64,000 nucleotides of DNA, taken from Erinaceus europaeus. Taxonomy: Eukaryota > Chordata > Mammalia > Eulipotyphla > Erinaceidae. The notes below the pieces were generated by a model. The model was not told where the DNA came from, searched no databases, and saw only the letters and a list, made by a program, of their open reading frames with translations. The stretch covers positions 1-64,000 of the forward strand of contig NW_026647370.1 in the NCBI RefSeq assembly GCF_950295315.1, written 5' to 3'. This document shows positions 34,988 through 47,400 of the stretch, piece by piece; positions within the stretch are counted from its first letter, which is position 1; each line of letters begins with the position of its first letter. The translations under genes were made by a program, and so were the position numbers.

Positions 34988-36963
34988 GCTGGAGGCCCAG
35001 TCTACTGTTGTCAGTGCCCTAGGGCTTCTGCTCTCATTCACCAGGCACCTTTACTATGTCCCTAGAACTGGGATTTAAATTCAGCCCTTCATCAGTTCAG
35101 ATTTCCTTTCTGACACCACCACTGTTAGGACAGGTCAAGCTTCTGTAGGAATCAGTAAAGCGGGGTAGGGACGCCAGAGGTTTGTACACAGAGGTCTGCT
35201 GAGATGGAAACTGAATATCCACTTTCTTCCCTCTCCCTAATTTTCTCCTCGTTCAGCATCGTGATTTTTCTTCCCTCTGACCTTCAGTATACTCCAGAGT
35301 GCCCCTGTCTCCCCCCTCTCTTTCCTGCAGTCATTCTCTTTCCCTCTCATTTTTCTATGCCTTAGTCTCTGTCTTCTTGCTACCTCAAGACTGCCTCTAG
35401 CCCACTTACTCTCAGCCTTCTTCTACTTTCAGTTTATCTTCAAGTCTTCTCAGTTTCTTCACTTCTATTTCAGTCTTTTTCTCTGTAATTCAGTTTCTCT
35501 CTGTGTGCCTCAATTGCATCCTATTTCCTGGTCTCCCCCTCTTTCTGTTCCTTATCAGTGTGTCATAAACTACAATTCCACCACGCTCCTTAGACTCATG
35601 GTCTCTAAATAGCTTAGGCTTGCTCAATAGCATTCATTATGTCATAAAAAGCAGGTACTGGGAGTCAGGTGGTAGCCCAGCAGATTAAGCAGAGGTGGGG
35701 CAAAACACAAGGACCCATCAGTAAGGATGTCTACTGATCAGTAAGGATCCCAGTTGGAGCCCCTGACTCCCCACCTGCAGGGGAGTCCCTGCACAAGCAG
35801 TGAAGCAGGTCTGCAGGTATCTATCTTTCTCTCCCCTTCTCTGTCTTCCCCTCCTCTCTCCATTTCTCTGTCCTATCCAACAACAAATGGCATCAGTAAC
35901 AACAACAATAAAAAAACAACAAAAGGGAATAAATAAATAAATATTAAAAGAGTTTTTTAAAGTAGGTACTTTACATGTCCAGGGGAGAAGCAATTACAGA
36001 AGCCAGATCTTTCAACTTCTGCACTCCATAATGATCCTTGGGTCCATGTTCCTAGAGGAATAAAAAATAGGAAAGCACTCAATGTAGAGGATGGGATAGG
36101 GAACTCTGGTGATGGGAATTATATCTCTCTTATCCTATGGTCTAGTTGATCATTATTAAAGAAATAAACAAACAAAAGAAAACAAAAAAGGCTGGGAGAA
36201 ATAGCATAGTGGTTATGCAAAAAAAAAAAAAAAGCAGGTAGTCAGATACTTTAAACAAGTTTTCTAATTGTGGATACAATTTTGGAACTGATATACCAAC
36301 ACATCTGCTCCATTTGATCTTTTCATTAAAAACTTGGATCGTTAACTGGTAGTTTACAAATCATACCAAGTGTTTATATAATTTAATTTGTTAATAAATC
36401 TAACCATGATTTCATATGTCTGTATACTTATTAACTATATGATCATGATGAATTTTCTTCAACACTTACAAATACGTAAGTCTCAAGAATTTGCAGGGGC
36501 CAAGCTGGGGTGCACCTGTTTAAGCACACACATTTCTGTGTACAAGGACCCAGGTTGAAGCCCCTGGTCCTCACCTGCAAGAGGAAAGCCTCACAAGGTC
36601 TGAAGGTATCTCTTCGTCTCTCTCCCTCTCTATCTTCTCCTCGCTCTCAATTTCTCTCTGCTTCTACTACTAATAATAATAATAAAAAGGAATTTGCATA
36701 CCCCAGTTTCTATTCTTGGGCTGGGGAGGCAGCAAAAAGGATTTCATGCTAGAGGATCAAGTTTTTTTTTCCACTAAATTTTTATTTATTGGATGGAGAC
36801 AGTCAGAAATTAAGAAGAAGGTGATAGAGAAAGACACCTACAACACTGTTTTACTTGCAAAGCTTTCCCCCTGCAAGTAGGGTCAGGGTCTCAAACCTGG
36901 GTCCTTGTACATGGCAACATGTGCGCTCAACCAGGTGTGCCACCTTCCAGCCCCTGGGAATCA

Positions 36964-37122
36964 TTTTTTTCTTCTTTAAAGATTTTATTTATTTATTCAT
37001 GAGAAAGGTAGGAGAGAGAGAAAGAACCAGACATCACTCTGGTACATGTGCTGCCAAGTTGCGAACTCAGGACCTCATGATTGAGAGTCTAATGCTTTAG
37101 TCACTGTGCCACCTCCTGGACC
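36964..37122 (-). mobile_element. SINE-B insertion, copy B only
   Basis: Inserted at tgggaatca/tgggatgca; copy A reads straight through (tgggactcagttttaatt, near 12165). Confidence 0.8.
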
Positions 37123-38282
37123 ATGGGATGCAGTTTTAATCCCCATCAGCAAAACAAAATTTACTTTTAAAATTATCTTTTGCGACTGGTTGGTGGTGCA
37201 CTGGGTTAAGCGCACACAGTGCTAAAGCATAAGTACTCATTCAAAAAATCCGAGTTGGAGCCACTCTTCAGGGGGAAAAGCCTCACAAGCTTCACAACTT
37301 TACAAGCCATGAAGGAAGTTTGTAGGTGTCCACTCCTCTCCCAATTTCTCTCTGCCAGGAGCAGTGAATTCCTCGTGTTGGTACCAAGCCCTAGCAATAA
37401 CCCTGGAGGCAAAAATATACCTTTAAAATATTTATTTATGTTTATGAAGGACAGATAAGACTAGAGCACTGCTCAGTTCTGACTTATGGAAGGTAGTGCT
37501 GGGGGATTGAACCTACATTCTCAGAACATCACTTTCTAACCATAAACCATTTTATAGCATTATCTAAAACTGACCTCATAGCAATCTCTCTTTTTCCCAC
37601 ATCTAATCAGTGTTTGCTGATTCAAAGTTCAACAATTCTCAGGTTCCAACACACACACAATTAGAAGGGGAGTGGTCAGGGAGGTGGCAGTGGCTAAGGC
37701 ACTAAACTCTCAAGCATGAGGTCCTGAGTTCAATCCCTGACAGCACATGTATCAGAGTGATATCTGGTTCTTTCTCTCTTTCTCCTCCTATTTTTCTCAT
37801 TAACAAATAAATAAAATCTTTAAAAAACCAGAAAAGGGGAGTCGGGCTGTAGCGCAGCCAGTTAAGCTCAGGATTCAGGTTCGAGCCCTAGCTCCCCACC
37901 TACAGGGGAGTCGCTTCATAGGCGGTGAAGCAGGTCTGCAGGTGTCTATCTTTCTCTCCCTCTCTCTGTCTTCCCCCTCCTCTCTCCATTTCTCTCTGTC
38001 CTATCCAACAACGATGACAAGAATAATAACTACAACAGTAAAACAACAAGGGCAACAAAAGGGAATAAATAAATAAATAAAAGAGAAACAAGCAATCTGA
38101 GTCTCTGAAAAGAGATTTAAAAAAAAAAAAAAAGAAGAAAGGGAAAGGGCCTAGATGATTAAATTATTCTTCTTCTTCTACATCTTTCCTGGGGTCAGAA
38201 TAAGGAAAAGCTCTCTTATAAATGTTATCTGTGTTTTCTCCAGACAGAACCGACCAGTATGAGAAAGTCTTTAAAAGAAGTC

Positions 38283-39281
38283 CTTAGCACAGCTATATAC
38301 AAGATACTGGGTACTGTACAGCAAACCATAACAAAAGGACTTTTCAAAGTTAACCCAATTACCAAATAATGTGATGATAACATTAACTATCGATTGTCTT
38401 TTTGAACCCTAAGACAGCAGGAACCTCACATCTCCACTATAGAGCCCCTACTTCTCCCAGTCCTGGAACCCTTGGATAGGGCCCACTTTCCCGTATGCCT
38501 CTCCCAATCCATACCAAATAATATTGCATCCGCCAATCACAACCTAACCAACGCAACGATTGCCACCTCAACATGCTTCACTTCAGACTGTGTCCAGAGA
38601 CTTCACATGTGGAATGACAACCCTTCAGCTTCATTACTCAGGTAAGACCTTTCCTTTCATAGTATACTCTAATTTCATCTCAGGTAGTTCACTTTCTAAC
38701 AAAGTCCCAAAACCTAGATATACACCAGTTTCTGTGAGAGAGAGCATATCTTCACACATATCTATAAACTACTGCAAAATATATACCTGAAAGCAGAAGT
38801 ACACTAGAGTTTGCAGTGAGTACCTCCCTAACATTTCCTCTCCACTATTCCAAGCTTTGGGTCCATGATTGCTCAACAATTTGTTTGGCTTCATATGTTA
38901 ACTCTCTTTTCAGTCACCAGGTTCCAGATGCCATCAGGATGCTGGCCAGGCTTCCCTGGATTGAAGACCCCACCAATATGTCCTGGAGCTCAGCTTCCCC
39001 AGAGACACACCCTACTAGGGAAAGAAAGAGGCAGACTGGGAGTATGGACCGACCAGTCAACGCCCATGTTCAGCAGGGAAGCAATTACAGAAGCCAGACC
39101 TTCTACCTTCTCCAACCCACAATGACCCTGGGTCCATGCTCCCAGAGGGATGGAGAATGGGAAAGCTATCAGGGGAGGGGGTAGGATATGGAGATTGGGT
39201 GGTGGGAATTGTGTGGAGTTGTACCCCTCCTACCCTATGGTTTTGTTAATTAATCCTTTCTTAAATAAAAAAAAAAAAAAG
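38283..39281 (+). mobile_element. L1-Y LINE 3' end, copy B only
   Basis: A 1.0-kb poly(A)-ended element is flanked by aaaagaagtc on both sides (ending 38282 and 39291), while copy A has the single uninterrupted site near 13040. The same family recurs at 18205, 46455, 53662, 57198, 58212 and 60968 with different 5' truncation points and a fixed 3' end (ttaattaatcctttcttaaat). That is the pattern of a LINE copied by target-primed reverse transcription. Confidence 0.85.
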
Positions 39282-39502
39282 AAGTCTAATTTCATGTTTG
39301 TCAGAAGTAGAGTTTTTCGTTTCTTATTACTCCTTTTCGCATGAGTGGAGGAAGGGGAAATTTAAAAAGTGAAGCAAAGGTTAAAGCAACGTTATGGCTG
39401 GTAGTAAGATTAGCTAAAATAAAACATCACCTTTAAAGAAGAAACATTTTAAGATAGGACCTAACAGCAAAGTGGGAGAACAAAGAGCGTTTACTTATGT
39501 GT

Positions 39503-39576
39503 GGCCGGTTAGCTCAGTTGGTTAGAGCGTGGTGCTAATAACGCCAAGGTCGCGGGTTCGATCCCCGTACGGGCCA
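39503..39576 (+). tRNA. tRNA-Ile (AAT), duplicate
   Basis: Identical over all 74 bases to the gene at 13276. It has about 1.45 kb of nearly identical 3' flank, whereas its 5' flank diverges at once (copy A has extra sequence near 13237-13252). Confidence 0.97.
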
Positions 39577-40042
39577 AATAGACCATTTTACCTTTAGAGG
39601 TAGCTGGGCCGTCACTGCTTAGTTTTTAGAGACTAAGTTGTGTTGCGCACATAGCAAAATAGAAATTCTTCCAGGTGTGTCATTTTGCCAAGAGACTGTT
39701 TTATGTGTAATCTCTACCTTCAAATGGTCGCTTAGGTCTATTACAGGGTTGTACTAACATTGTTAAGATTATGGCTTCGATTCTTGTGTAGGCTTCCGGG
39801 TTACTATGTATTGTTTGCTAGACCATCACCTCTCCAGATCTTCCTTCTTTCCCTTCCTCGCTCCTTCTTTCCTCCTATCTTTCTTCTTTTCTACACAGAG
39901 AGAAGGAGAAAGAAGGGCACAGTATATAGTTCTCCCCTGTGGTTTACGGGGACTGGACCCTGGATCACAGGCAGAACAAAGCAGCTTTTCTCCCATGTAA
40001 GGGCACTTTCCATTCCAGGTAAAAAATACCTTTCTAAATAGT

Positions 40043-40116
40043 AGCCAGTTAGCGCAGCTCCATAAGGGGTGATACTAATAACACCAAGGTCGTAAGTTTG
40101 ATCCCTGAACGGGCAC
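40043..40116 (+). pseudogene. Degenerate tRNA-Ile relic, duplicate
   Basis: The same relic as at 13816, with no difference that I can see. Confidence 0.8.
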
Positions 40117-41069
40117 ACTGCAAGAAGCTGTCTCTCTAGCACAGCTTTGGAATTAAATGGTAGCGTTAGTTTTTAGTCCTCATCAGTATCACCTATCTTC
40201 TTTGTTCCCCTCTACAAGGGGTGGCGGGGTGGAGGAAGGAGATAAAGAAAAGGGAACAACAACAACAAAGCACCAAAGTTTGTTATAGATTATGTACCTG
40301 TTATAAAGTCATCAGGTGGGCAATTTATTAAGGGAAATGAGGATATAGGATCATATTGGCATTGGGGAGAAAGTGAAGTGTGTCTGGTGATCCCTAAGTG
40401 ATGCCACACTTCTGTTCCTATTTCCAGAGTTGATTCACCCAGTCTACATGTAACCATCACACACTCCATATACCTAGTTATCTGCTCCTCTTCAGAACTG
40501 CCTTTTCAACATTGCTGGTATCAACATCTCTTATTATTAAAAACATAACCGAATTGTGACTACTCTGTGACTACCTCCATTTTGTTGAAGCTAGCCATTT
40601 CAGATAATGAAAAGGACTTCATGACAATCCGGACCTCCAGTTTTTAATTGGGGTTACTCCCAATTAACAAGCCAAAAAGCTGACATGGCTTTCAAAATCT
40701 AGAGTCACTTCATTTCATTGCTTAAAAGCCAAACTTTCCTCATGAGAAAAAAGGTCAAAGTGCTTAAAAATGGCCTTGTTAACAAGGCCCCACTTAACAT
40801 TTCTGCTACATCTCAGTTTACTCTGTAGCAGTTTTAATTGCCCTCTGATGCTCTTTAAGTATTCACATTTCTGTCTCTGTTCCAGTCTCTTTGTTCCCTC
40901 TGGACAGCATTCACTACAGCCAGGTGAAAGCTAGGAATGGAAAAAGGAAAGTAAGAGTGACTATGTTTTGTTACAATTCTTGTGATGAAGAGTTATGACT
41001 TAGTTGAGATAGATTCAAATAGGAATGTTTTGGAATAAAATCTTAAATTTCTGGAGAAAAGGTAAAAAC

Positions 41070-41142
41070 TGTTTCCGCCCGGTTTCGAACCGGGGACCTT
41101 TCGCGTGTTAGGCGAACGTGATAACCACTACACTACGGAAAC
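41070..41142 (-). tRNA. tRNA-Val (AAC)
   Basis: A complete 73-base gene: acceptor GTTTCCG/CGGAAAC with A73, anticodon loop CTAACAC (AAC), B box GGTTCGAAACC. A run of five T (complement of 41064-41068) follows directly as Pol III terminator. This is the intact counterpart of the T-arm-deleted copy at 14961. Confidence 0.97.
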
Positions 41143-41187
41143 TTGGACGACCACATTTGTTCACCTTACAGTATTTGTTAAAATTAA

Positions 41188-42563
41188 TGTAGTAGTTCTT
41201 CAGCCTTTAAATTGATCATTTATTTCTCATGAAAATAAGACTCCTACAACTACAGTTATTTTACAACAGTTAGACAGGGAAACTTAGGCAAATGTCTGGG
41301 ACATTTTATTTATTTATTTATTTTTCTTTATTAGGGGATTAATGTTTTACATTTGACAGTGAATACAATAGTTGTACATGCATAACATTTCTCAGTTTTC
41401 CACATACAACCCCCACTAGGTCCTCTGTGAGACATTTTATTTGATAAAGTAACTTCATGATATAATACTATTATTTCTCTTATCCTGTATTATTAATGCT
41501 GGTTTTCACTTATGGAAGACAGGAAAATTTTCTCTTGGGAACTAGATCCGTTTAGCTGAGCTCAAGGGATTTTTTAGAGTGAGACCAAAGGAGTGAGAAC
41601 ATTGTCCAGTTGTCTGTCAAGCAAGGTTTGAGGGAGTGGCTGCGAAGTTGGTTAAAGTGGAATCTAGAGAATAACTTTTATTACATTAGAATCTCTTTCT
41701 GAGGTCCGGGAGGTGGCGCAGTGGAGAAATCTCTTACTGCTCTGACACATGTAATGGGTTTGAAATGTGATATCTTATTCAGTAGACAAAAACTGTGTTC
41801 TTCTAGGTAAAAACTTAAGTTTAGATGCTAGTCTACTTTCCTTCTTTACCAGAACACTGTTCAGTCAAGGCTCATGATCATGTGGAGGATTGAACCAGGG
41901 ATGTTGGATACTCAAACAGGAGTCTGTTTGCATAACCATTATGCTATCTACTGTCTGCCCAGATATAAACTTTTTAAACTTCTGAGACATGCTTCATGAG
42001 GTTGCATTCGCTCCACCCCCGTTACTCTTCTTCCTTTCTCCTGTGGTAGTATGTCGTTGCAGTTTCACAGAAAATGTCTTCTCTTGAGCATAAGTGTGGT
42101 GGCAAAATTAGTGTTGGAAAAGTTAGTATTCCCGTGGCAGCTTTACTTTGTTTTCGGTCATAGTATTCTTTTTTTTTTTTTTTTCTGAAAGAATTTCTTT
42201 ATTCATGAGAAAGATAGGAGAGAGAAGGAACCAGCCATCACTGGTACATGTGCCACCGGGTTGAACTCGGGACCTCATGGTTGAGAATCCAGTGTATTAT
42301 GCACTGAGCCACTTCCTGGACCTATAATACCTGTTTTTTAATGTTAGTCCTCAGAGTCACAAATGATTCAGATTTCCCCTAACACTCATTTTAAATTAAT
42401 GATTAGGTGGTAATTTAAAAAATCATTAGAAGAATGTTTCTTCTATACTCTTTTTAAACCTGGTTACACAATTCAAGGCTATAGAATTAACTAATTTCCT
42501 AGAAGCTTGGAATTCTAATCAATTCTAACTACGTAAAGGTTCACAGAAATACTTACCTGCGTC
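41188..42563. repeat. Mixed repeats upstream of tRNA-Leu
   Basis: L1-X 3' end 41323-41432 (-), a truncated SINE-B head 41700-41745 (+), SINE-C 41845-41955 (-) and SINE-B 42170-42325 (-) with a poly(T) start. The remaining sequence is AT-rich and unrecognised. Confidence 0.7.
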
Positions 42564-42646
42564 ACCGGGATGGCCGAGTGGTTAAGGTGTTGGACTTAAG
42601 ATCCAATGGATGAATGTCCGCGTGGGTTCGAACCCCACTCCCGGTA
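42564..42646 (+). tRNA. tRNA-Leu (TAA)
   Basis: An 83-base class II tRNA with a long variable arm. Acceptor ACCGGGA/TCCCGGT is fully paired, the D arm has GGCCGAGTGGTTAAGG, the anticodon loop CTTAAGA gives TAA, and the B box is GGTTCGAACCC. A tttt lies about 14 bases downstream. Confidence 0.96.
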
Positions 42647-45154
42647 TACCATTTATGTGTTTTGTCTGAAAACTTACTGGGCAAAATTTGCATCTCGTCC
42701 AGTAAGTATGAATGTGTTTTTCTCTTTTTTGTCTAATCCAACAAACTCTAATTTATTTTATTTAGACAATTTACATACTCATGACTGATCTATTTGCATT
42801 AAAGCCCAAATACCTGGGAGGTGGCAAAGTGGGTAAAGCTTAAAAGTATAAAGTCCTAAGGGGGGGAAAAAAAAGTATGGAGTCCTGAAGTCAAAACCTG
42901 ACACTATATGTGCTAAAGTAGTATTCTGGTTCTCTCACAAATAAACATACATTTTATTTATTTATTTATTTATTTTTAATTTTTTTTATTTAAGAAAGGA
43001 TTAATTAACAAAACCATAGGATAGGAGGGGTACAACTCCACACAATGGGAATGGGGAATGGGAATCTGGGGAATGTTATGCATGTAAAAAAATAAAAATA
43101 AAAATAAACATACATTTTAAATATGACTTTTTCTCTAGGAATGAAACAACTGTTGTTTGGTAATTGGTGCTTGTTATTTTGTTTTCACCAGAGCACTACT
43201 CAGCTCTGCAAAGAGACTCTCATGCCACAGGGTCCAAAGTCCCAGGTTCAATCCTCTGCATCACTATAAGCCAGAGCTGAGCAATGCTCTGGTAAAATAT
43301 AAAATAAAATAAAATGTTGTGAAGACATTTTCTCCCCTAGCCTAAGTCCATCACCATTATGCCCCAGGATCCAAGTGCTTTTCTATTTCATCCCTTTCCC
43401 TCCTTCCCCAAAGGCCTTTACTTTTGGTGCAATATACCTTTCCCTTACAAATTTTCATCCATTATTGATTTGAAGAATATACACAGGCAGATAAAAAAAA
43501 TTTTAATGTGATGTTGGGGATTAAAGCTAGGGTCTCCAGTATACACTGTCACTGAGTTACCAGCGAGGAATAGAGAGAGACTGTGGGAGAGAGAGAATTT
43601 CAGCTTGAGGAAAAATAGTTTTTAATAAAAGGAAAATGAGGCGGGATCAAGGAACTTTTAGAATAGCTAGTGGGGACCTCTAGGTATTTTCAAGTCTATT
43701 AAAGGTCAATTATATTTCATGGCATTTTGAATTTAAGGATTTATTTCCAAACGAAGAAATATTTTATAGCTTTCTACAATACTCAAACAGTTTTCAACAT
43801 AGACATTTCACATATGAAACCTCTGCTACTTTCCTACCCCTGCCTTTTCTATATTCCCAAGACAAGAATTTATCTTTCAGTTGAGTTGCTTCATTTTTTT
43901 AGCAATAAATTTATAACGCTCTGTTCCTAATCTGAGTCTCATCAAGATCAATTATGTGTACTCTGGGAGGTGATGCAGTGGGTAGAATGCTGGATCTTTA
44001 GGTATGAGACCCAGAGTTAAAATCCTGGCAGTACAACAGTGATGCCTGATTTTCTTTCTCTTTCTCCTATCTCTCTTACTGACAAATAAAATCTAACAAA
44101 AGCAACTGTGAGCAGTTAGATCTTGCTGACAAATGTTGCATATATTTCTTGTGTTAAAAAAAAAAAACTTTGTGGGTGGAGAAAACAGCATAATTGTAAT
44201 GCAAAGAGACTCTTATACCTGAGGCTTTGAAGTCCCAGGTTCACTCTCTTGCACCACCATAAGCCAGAGCAGAGCAGTGCTCTGAAAAACAAACAAACAA
44301 ACAAACAAACAAACTTTGATATCTTCTTTCCAGTCAACAATTATGGAAAGTGTTTTGAGATACAAGACAGAGAAGCTTACAATATGGTCTTGATCCTTCT
44401 TGTATTTCCTAGCAATGTCCAGACAATAACATAATAGAACAGATAATTCTATAATATAGGGAGACATTACTACACGGAGCTCCTTTGGGGTAAAGTTTAT
44501 GTGTTTTTGAATCTGTGTTTTGTGCCAGAGAAGGAGGAGTTCTCTAAATGTGTCATCTGTATTTCCAGAAGACTGGTAGGTGGAGCCTGTGACTATCTTG
44601 TTAATTGTCACAAAGGAAGAGGAGTTATGGCAAAATGTTCCTATGTCTTCCTACAGTCAATCTTCTGAACTTAAGCACTCAATTCTGGTTTCCAGAGAAT
44701 CATTTTCCAGCAAGGAGATAAGTATTTAGGTGCATTGCAAGGACAGTGGCAAGGGAGATCTTTAAATCAAATTCTCCAGGTGTGGTAATCATTTTGCAAC
44801 ATATGCAAATCAAATCGTTATACTGTACACCTTAAACTGGCGAGAAATAAGTTGGGACTGTCCTCAGTGATATTTGCCAAGTATACCTCAAAAAAATGGA
44901 AAAAGACATTATTGCTTCACCTCTCCCCAAATATTCAATATGCTACTTTTTCTTAGATCATCATACTTGGAATTTATGGAACAATTGAAGCCCTGGACAA
45001 AACATTTGACTGCTTATGAGTTTTTAACCTGTATTTATAAATAAAGGGGAGAAATATAAAAAAAAACCTTTATGAATAAATTTATAATGAAACACTGAAA
45101 CCTGCAGTCAATAACTTCTATAAAAGAAGGGAAAGGCAGCTCCCACTAGCAGTT
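42647..45154. repeat. Intergenic repeats and unique AT-rich DNA
   Basis: SINE-B 42810-42945 (+), an L1-Y tail 42960-43050 (-), SINE-C 43185-43310 (+), SINE-B 43960-44100 (+), and SINE-C 44170-44284 (+) with a (caaa)n tail 44285-44314. Positions 43320-43950 and 44320-45150 are unique AT-rich sequence without a recognisable gene. Confidence 0.65.
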
Positions 45155-45226
45155 GTTTCCGTAGTGTAGTGGTTATCACGTTCGCCTCACACGCGGAAGG
45201 TCCCCGGTTCGAAACCAGGCGGGGGC
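45155..45226 (+). tRNA. tRNA-Val (CAC), weakened acceptor stem
   Basis: The body matches tRNA-Val. Anticodon loop CTCACAC gives CAC, and the A box and B box are intact. The 3' acceptor strand is CGGGGGC rather than CGGAAAC, so three consecutive pairs (2-71, 3-70, 4-69) become G-U wobbles. The T stem has a C-A mismatch (ccagg for ccggg) and the anticodon stem a further T-G. A tttt follows at 45230. It could be functional or beginning to decay. Confidence 0.85.
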
Positions 45227-45857
45227 GCTTTTCTAATTATAAAATAATATAACTAGAGTTATACTGAGAGGCCTGTTCGTTCTCAGCGTCCATAAGTATG
45301 CCAGATCCACGTCATCCACGTCAGAGTCTCTCGAAAAAGCATTAGAGTAAGAAGGTGAGACGAGAGCAAAGTCTTTGTTTTTAGCACAGACACCTACTTC
45401 ATATTGAAACCTTGTGTCAAGTGAGGGCAGTTCCAATTTATTTCTTGTCAGATAAATACGTTCATGCAAAAGCGACGGACCCCCCCCCCCACCCGGCGCA
45501 CTTTTGGAGGGGGTGTTGCAGTGGGTTACAGAGGGAGGGAAGGGCATGCAAGTTCCCTCTGCCCCAATTACCTTTCCTGAGTGCTCCCAGTTTCGCCGTG
45601 TCCAGAAAGTGATCCCATGCCTGGGTGGCAGTCGGTATCCAGTTGAGTTTTCTGCACTGGGGCAAACATGGGCAGAGGTCTAATTTTGGACCTCTGAAAT
45701 GAAAGTCTGAGATGTTCCACGATGCACACCTAAAACCTATATAATGTGATAATGCAAAGACACCCTTCCCTCCCCTCCCCTCCAAAAAAGTGTGTGTGGG
45801 AGGAATGAATGAATAAGAAAATAAATGAACTTCGCATGGAGGTACTTTCTTTCAAAC

Positions 45858-46367
45858 CTTTGGAGTTTGAGCAGAAGTAACCAGTGAGCCTGAGATTCCC
45901 ACACACAGAAAAAGAAAAAAAACAATTGCCAAGTGCCTTTTGAAATCTTAGACTGTATCGAAATATTATTTCCTTTCTTCTAGAATAATTTTAAAAATCT
46001 CTAGTTTTGTCTATTTCCATTCTACCTCATTCAATTTATTTTAGAAGTTCACTATCCTAATTCTCGCACATTCTTTTGATACACCAACCTGACAAATCAC
46101 ATAGTTCAGCAATAGTTATCTAAATAGTTCCAAAGAGCGGGATGCATAGAAAAAAACCAAAAGGAATGAAACCATGGCCCGTACGGGGATCGAACCCGCG
46201 ACCTTGGCGTTATTAGCACCACGCTCTAACCAACTGAGCTAACCGGCCAGCCTGCCAAATCAGTCTCTTATTGACCTACTTTAGAGACACTTTCTCTCTC
46301 CTTTTATTTTTATCTTTTTCTTATAAAAAGTCAAATGTTCTCTTAGTAAAGGAATTGAAAAGAAAGT
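45858..46367 (+). repeat. Inverted-repeat arm 1 with tRNA-Ile
   Basis: The reverse complement of this stretch matches 47498-48098 at about 90% by eye, over the tRNA and both flanks. It lacks a stretch of roughly 90-100 bp present in arm 2 (about 47940-48030). Confidence 0.88.
46175..46248 (-). tRNA. tRNA-Ile (AAT)
   Basis: Identical to the genes at 13276, 39503 and 47617; AAT anticodon. It faces away from the partner at 47617. A short T run lies about 13 bases past the 3' end on the coding strand. Confidence 0.97.
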
Positions 46368-46454
46368 GGAACATTTAATGAGGAACTGAATATTTACATT
46401 AAGGATGTTTACATTTACCACCCTAGAAAATACATCTTTTTTTTTTTTTGAAAG

Positions 46455-46795
46455 TACATCTTTTTTAATGACTATGTAGAATAAGTACAGTTGCCGCCGC
46501 CAGAGTTTCATATCCCCTCCCTCTCCATTGGAAGTTTCCCTATTCTTTATCCCTCTAGGATTATGGACCCAGGACCACTATGGAGGGCAGAAGGTGGAAG
46601 GTCTGGCTTTTGTAATTGCTTCCCTGCTGAACATGGGCATTGGCAGAGCGATCCATACTCCTAGCCTTTTTCTATCTTTCCCTAGTGGTGCAGGGCTCAG
46701 GAGAGGTGGAGTTCCAGGGTACATTGGTGAGGTCGTCAATCTAGGGAAGTCAGGTTGGTGTCATGGTAGCATCTGCAACTTGGTCGCTGAAAAAG
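46455..46795 (-). mobile_element. L1-Y LINE 3' end in palindrome spacer
   Basis: An older, diverged L1-Y fragment (ggtctggcttttgtaattg, gctgaacatgggcattgg). It lies in the spacer of the inverted repeat and is not duplicated. Confidence 0.75.
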
Positions 46796-47040
46796 TATTA
46801 AGATATAAAGTAGAATAAATTATTAGTCAGGAACCTAAAAGTAAGAATAAAGCAAATGAGATTTGATAATAAATTATATATTTATTTCGACACTGTCATA
46901 CAAAAGTCTTTGCTGAGTCTTTACATTCTGGATACTTCATTATTATGTATTATTAAGGTACATAGGTGTGAGATTTTAAGAAGAAATAATTAAAACATAA
47001 CTAAGAAGATTTTAAGAAGAAATTATTAAAACATAACTCT

Positions 47041-47400
47041 GAAGGTAGAGATTCTTTCACACTTGCATGCCACGATCGCGTGCTCTAGCGCCACCGTGTG
47101 TCCGATGATAGTTTGCAACATCAACGGCGGGACTTCGCGGCTTCTGAAACTGAAGAACTATTCAGGGTGGCAAGCGACAAATGAACAGGACACCAGGTCT
47201 AAGCGCTCGGAGCTTCTGGGAACAGCTGTCCTGCCTGAATGGTTTTCAGGAGGGGAGAATCCTCACCTTGCATCAAAGAGCGGAGTCTTCCGAGCACCGC
47301 GCGGGGGTCACTCTGATTAGTTTTGTGATCCTTCTGCCTCCAGCTCCCGCTTGAAGCAGCCTCGCGATCGCCAGGGGGCGTTCTTGGAGGTAGTTGTAAG
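47041..47400. other. CpG-containing unique spacer between inverted tRNA-Ile genes
   Basis: Locally GC-richer than its surroundings, with several CpGs and no recognised repeat. A 258-bp open frame (47063-47320, +) has no recognisable family signature. At 47369-47382 the sequence cgccagggggcgtt matches the core of the CTCF consensus. Confidence 0.5.

Larger units (their letters stand above)
35028..41187 (+). repeat. Segmental duplication, copy B
   Basis: The partner of 9578-15066. It starts 41 bp upstream of the PRSS16 ATG, so this copy holds the native PRSS16 5' flank, and it runs through a tRNA-Ile, an Ile relic and an intact tRNA-Val. Insertions private to this copy: a SINE-B (about 36964-37122, -), a SINE-A (about 37836-38082, +) and an L1-Y 3' end (38283-39281, +). 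The LTR and both SINE-B insertions of copy A are absent. Confidence 0.93.

Noticed and set aside
41700..41745. tRNA-like A-box sequence ggtggcgcagtgg
   Set aside because: It is the head of a truncated SINE-B; these heads recur throughout the window and lack a cloverleaf.
44213..44611. A 132-codon minus-strand frame
   Set aside because: Part of it is a translated SINE-C with a (caaa)n tail; the rest has no recognisable similarity.
47063..47320. An 85-codon frame in the palindrome spacer
   Set aside because: No family signature, splice context or repeat across copies; kept only as part of a GC-richer spacer.
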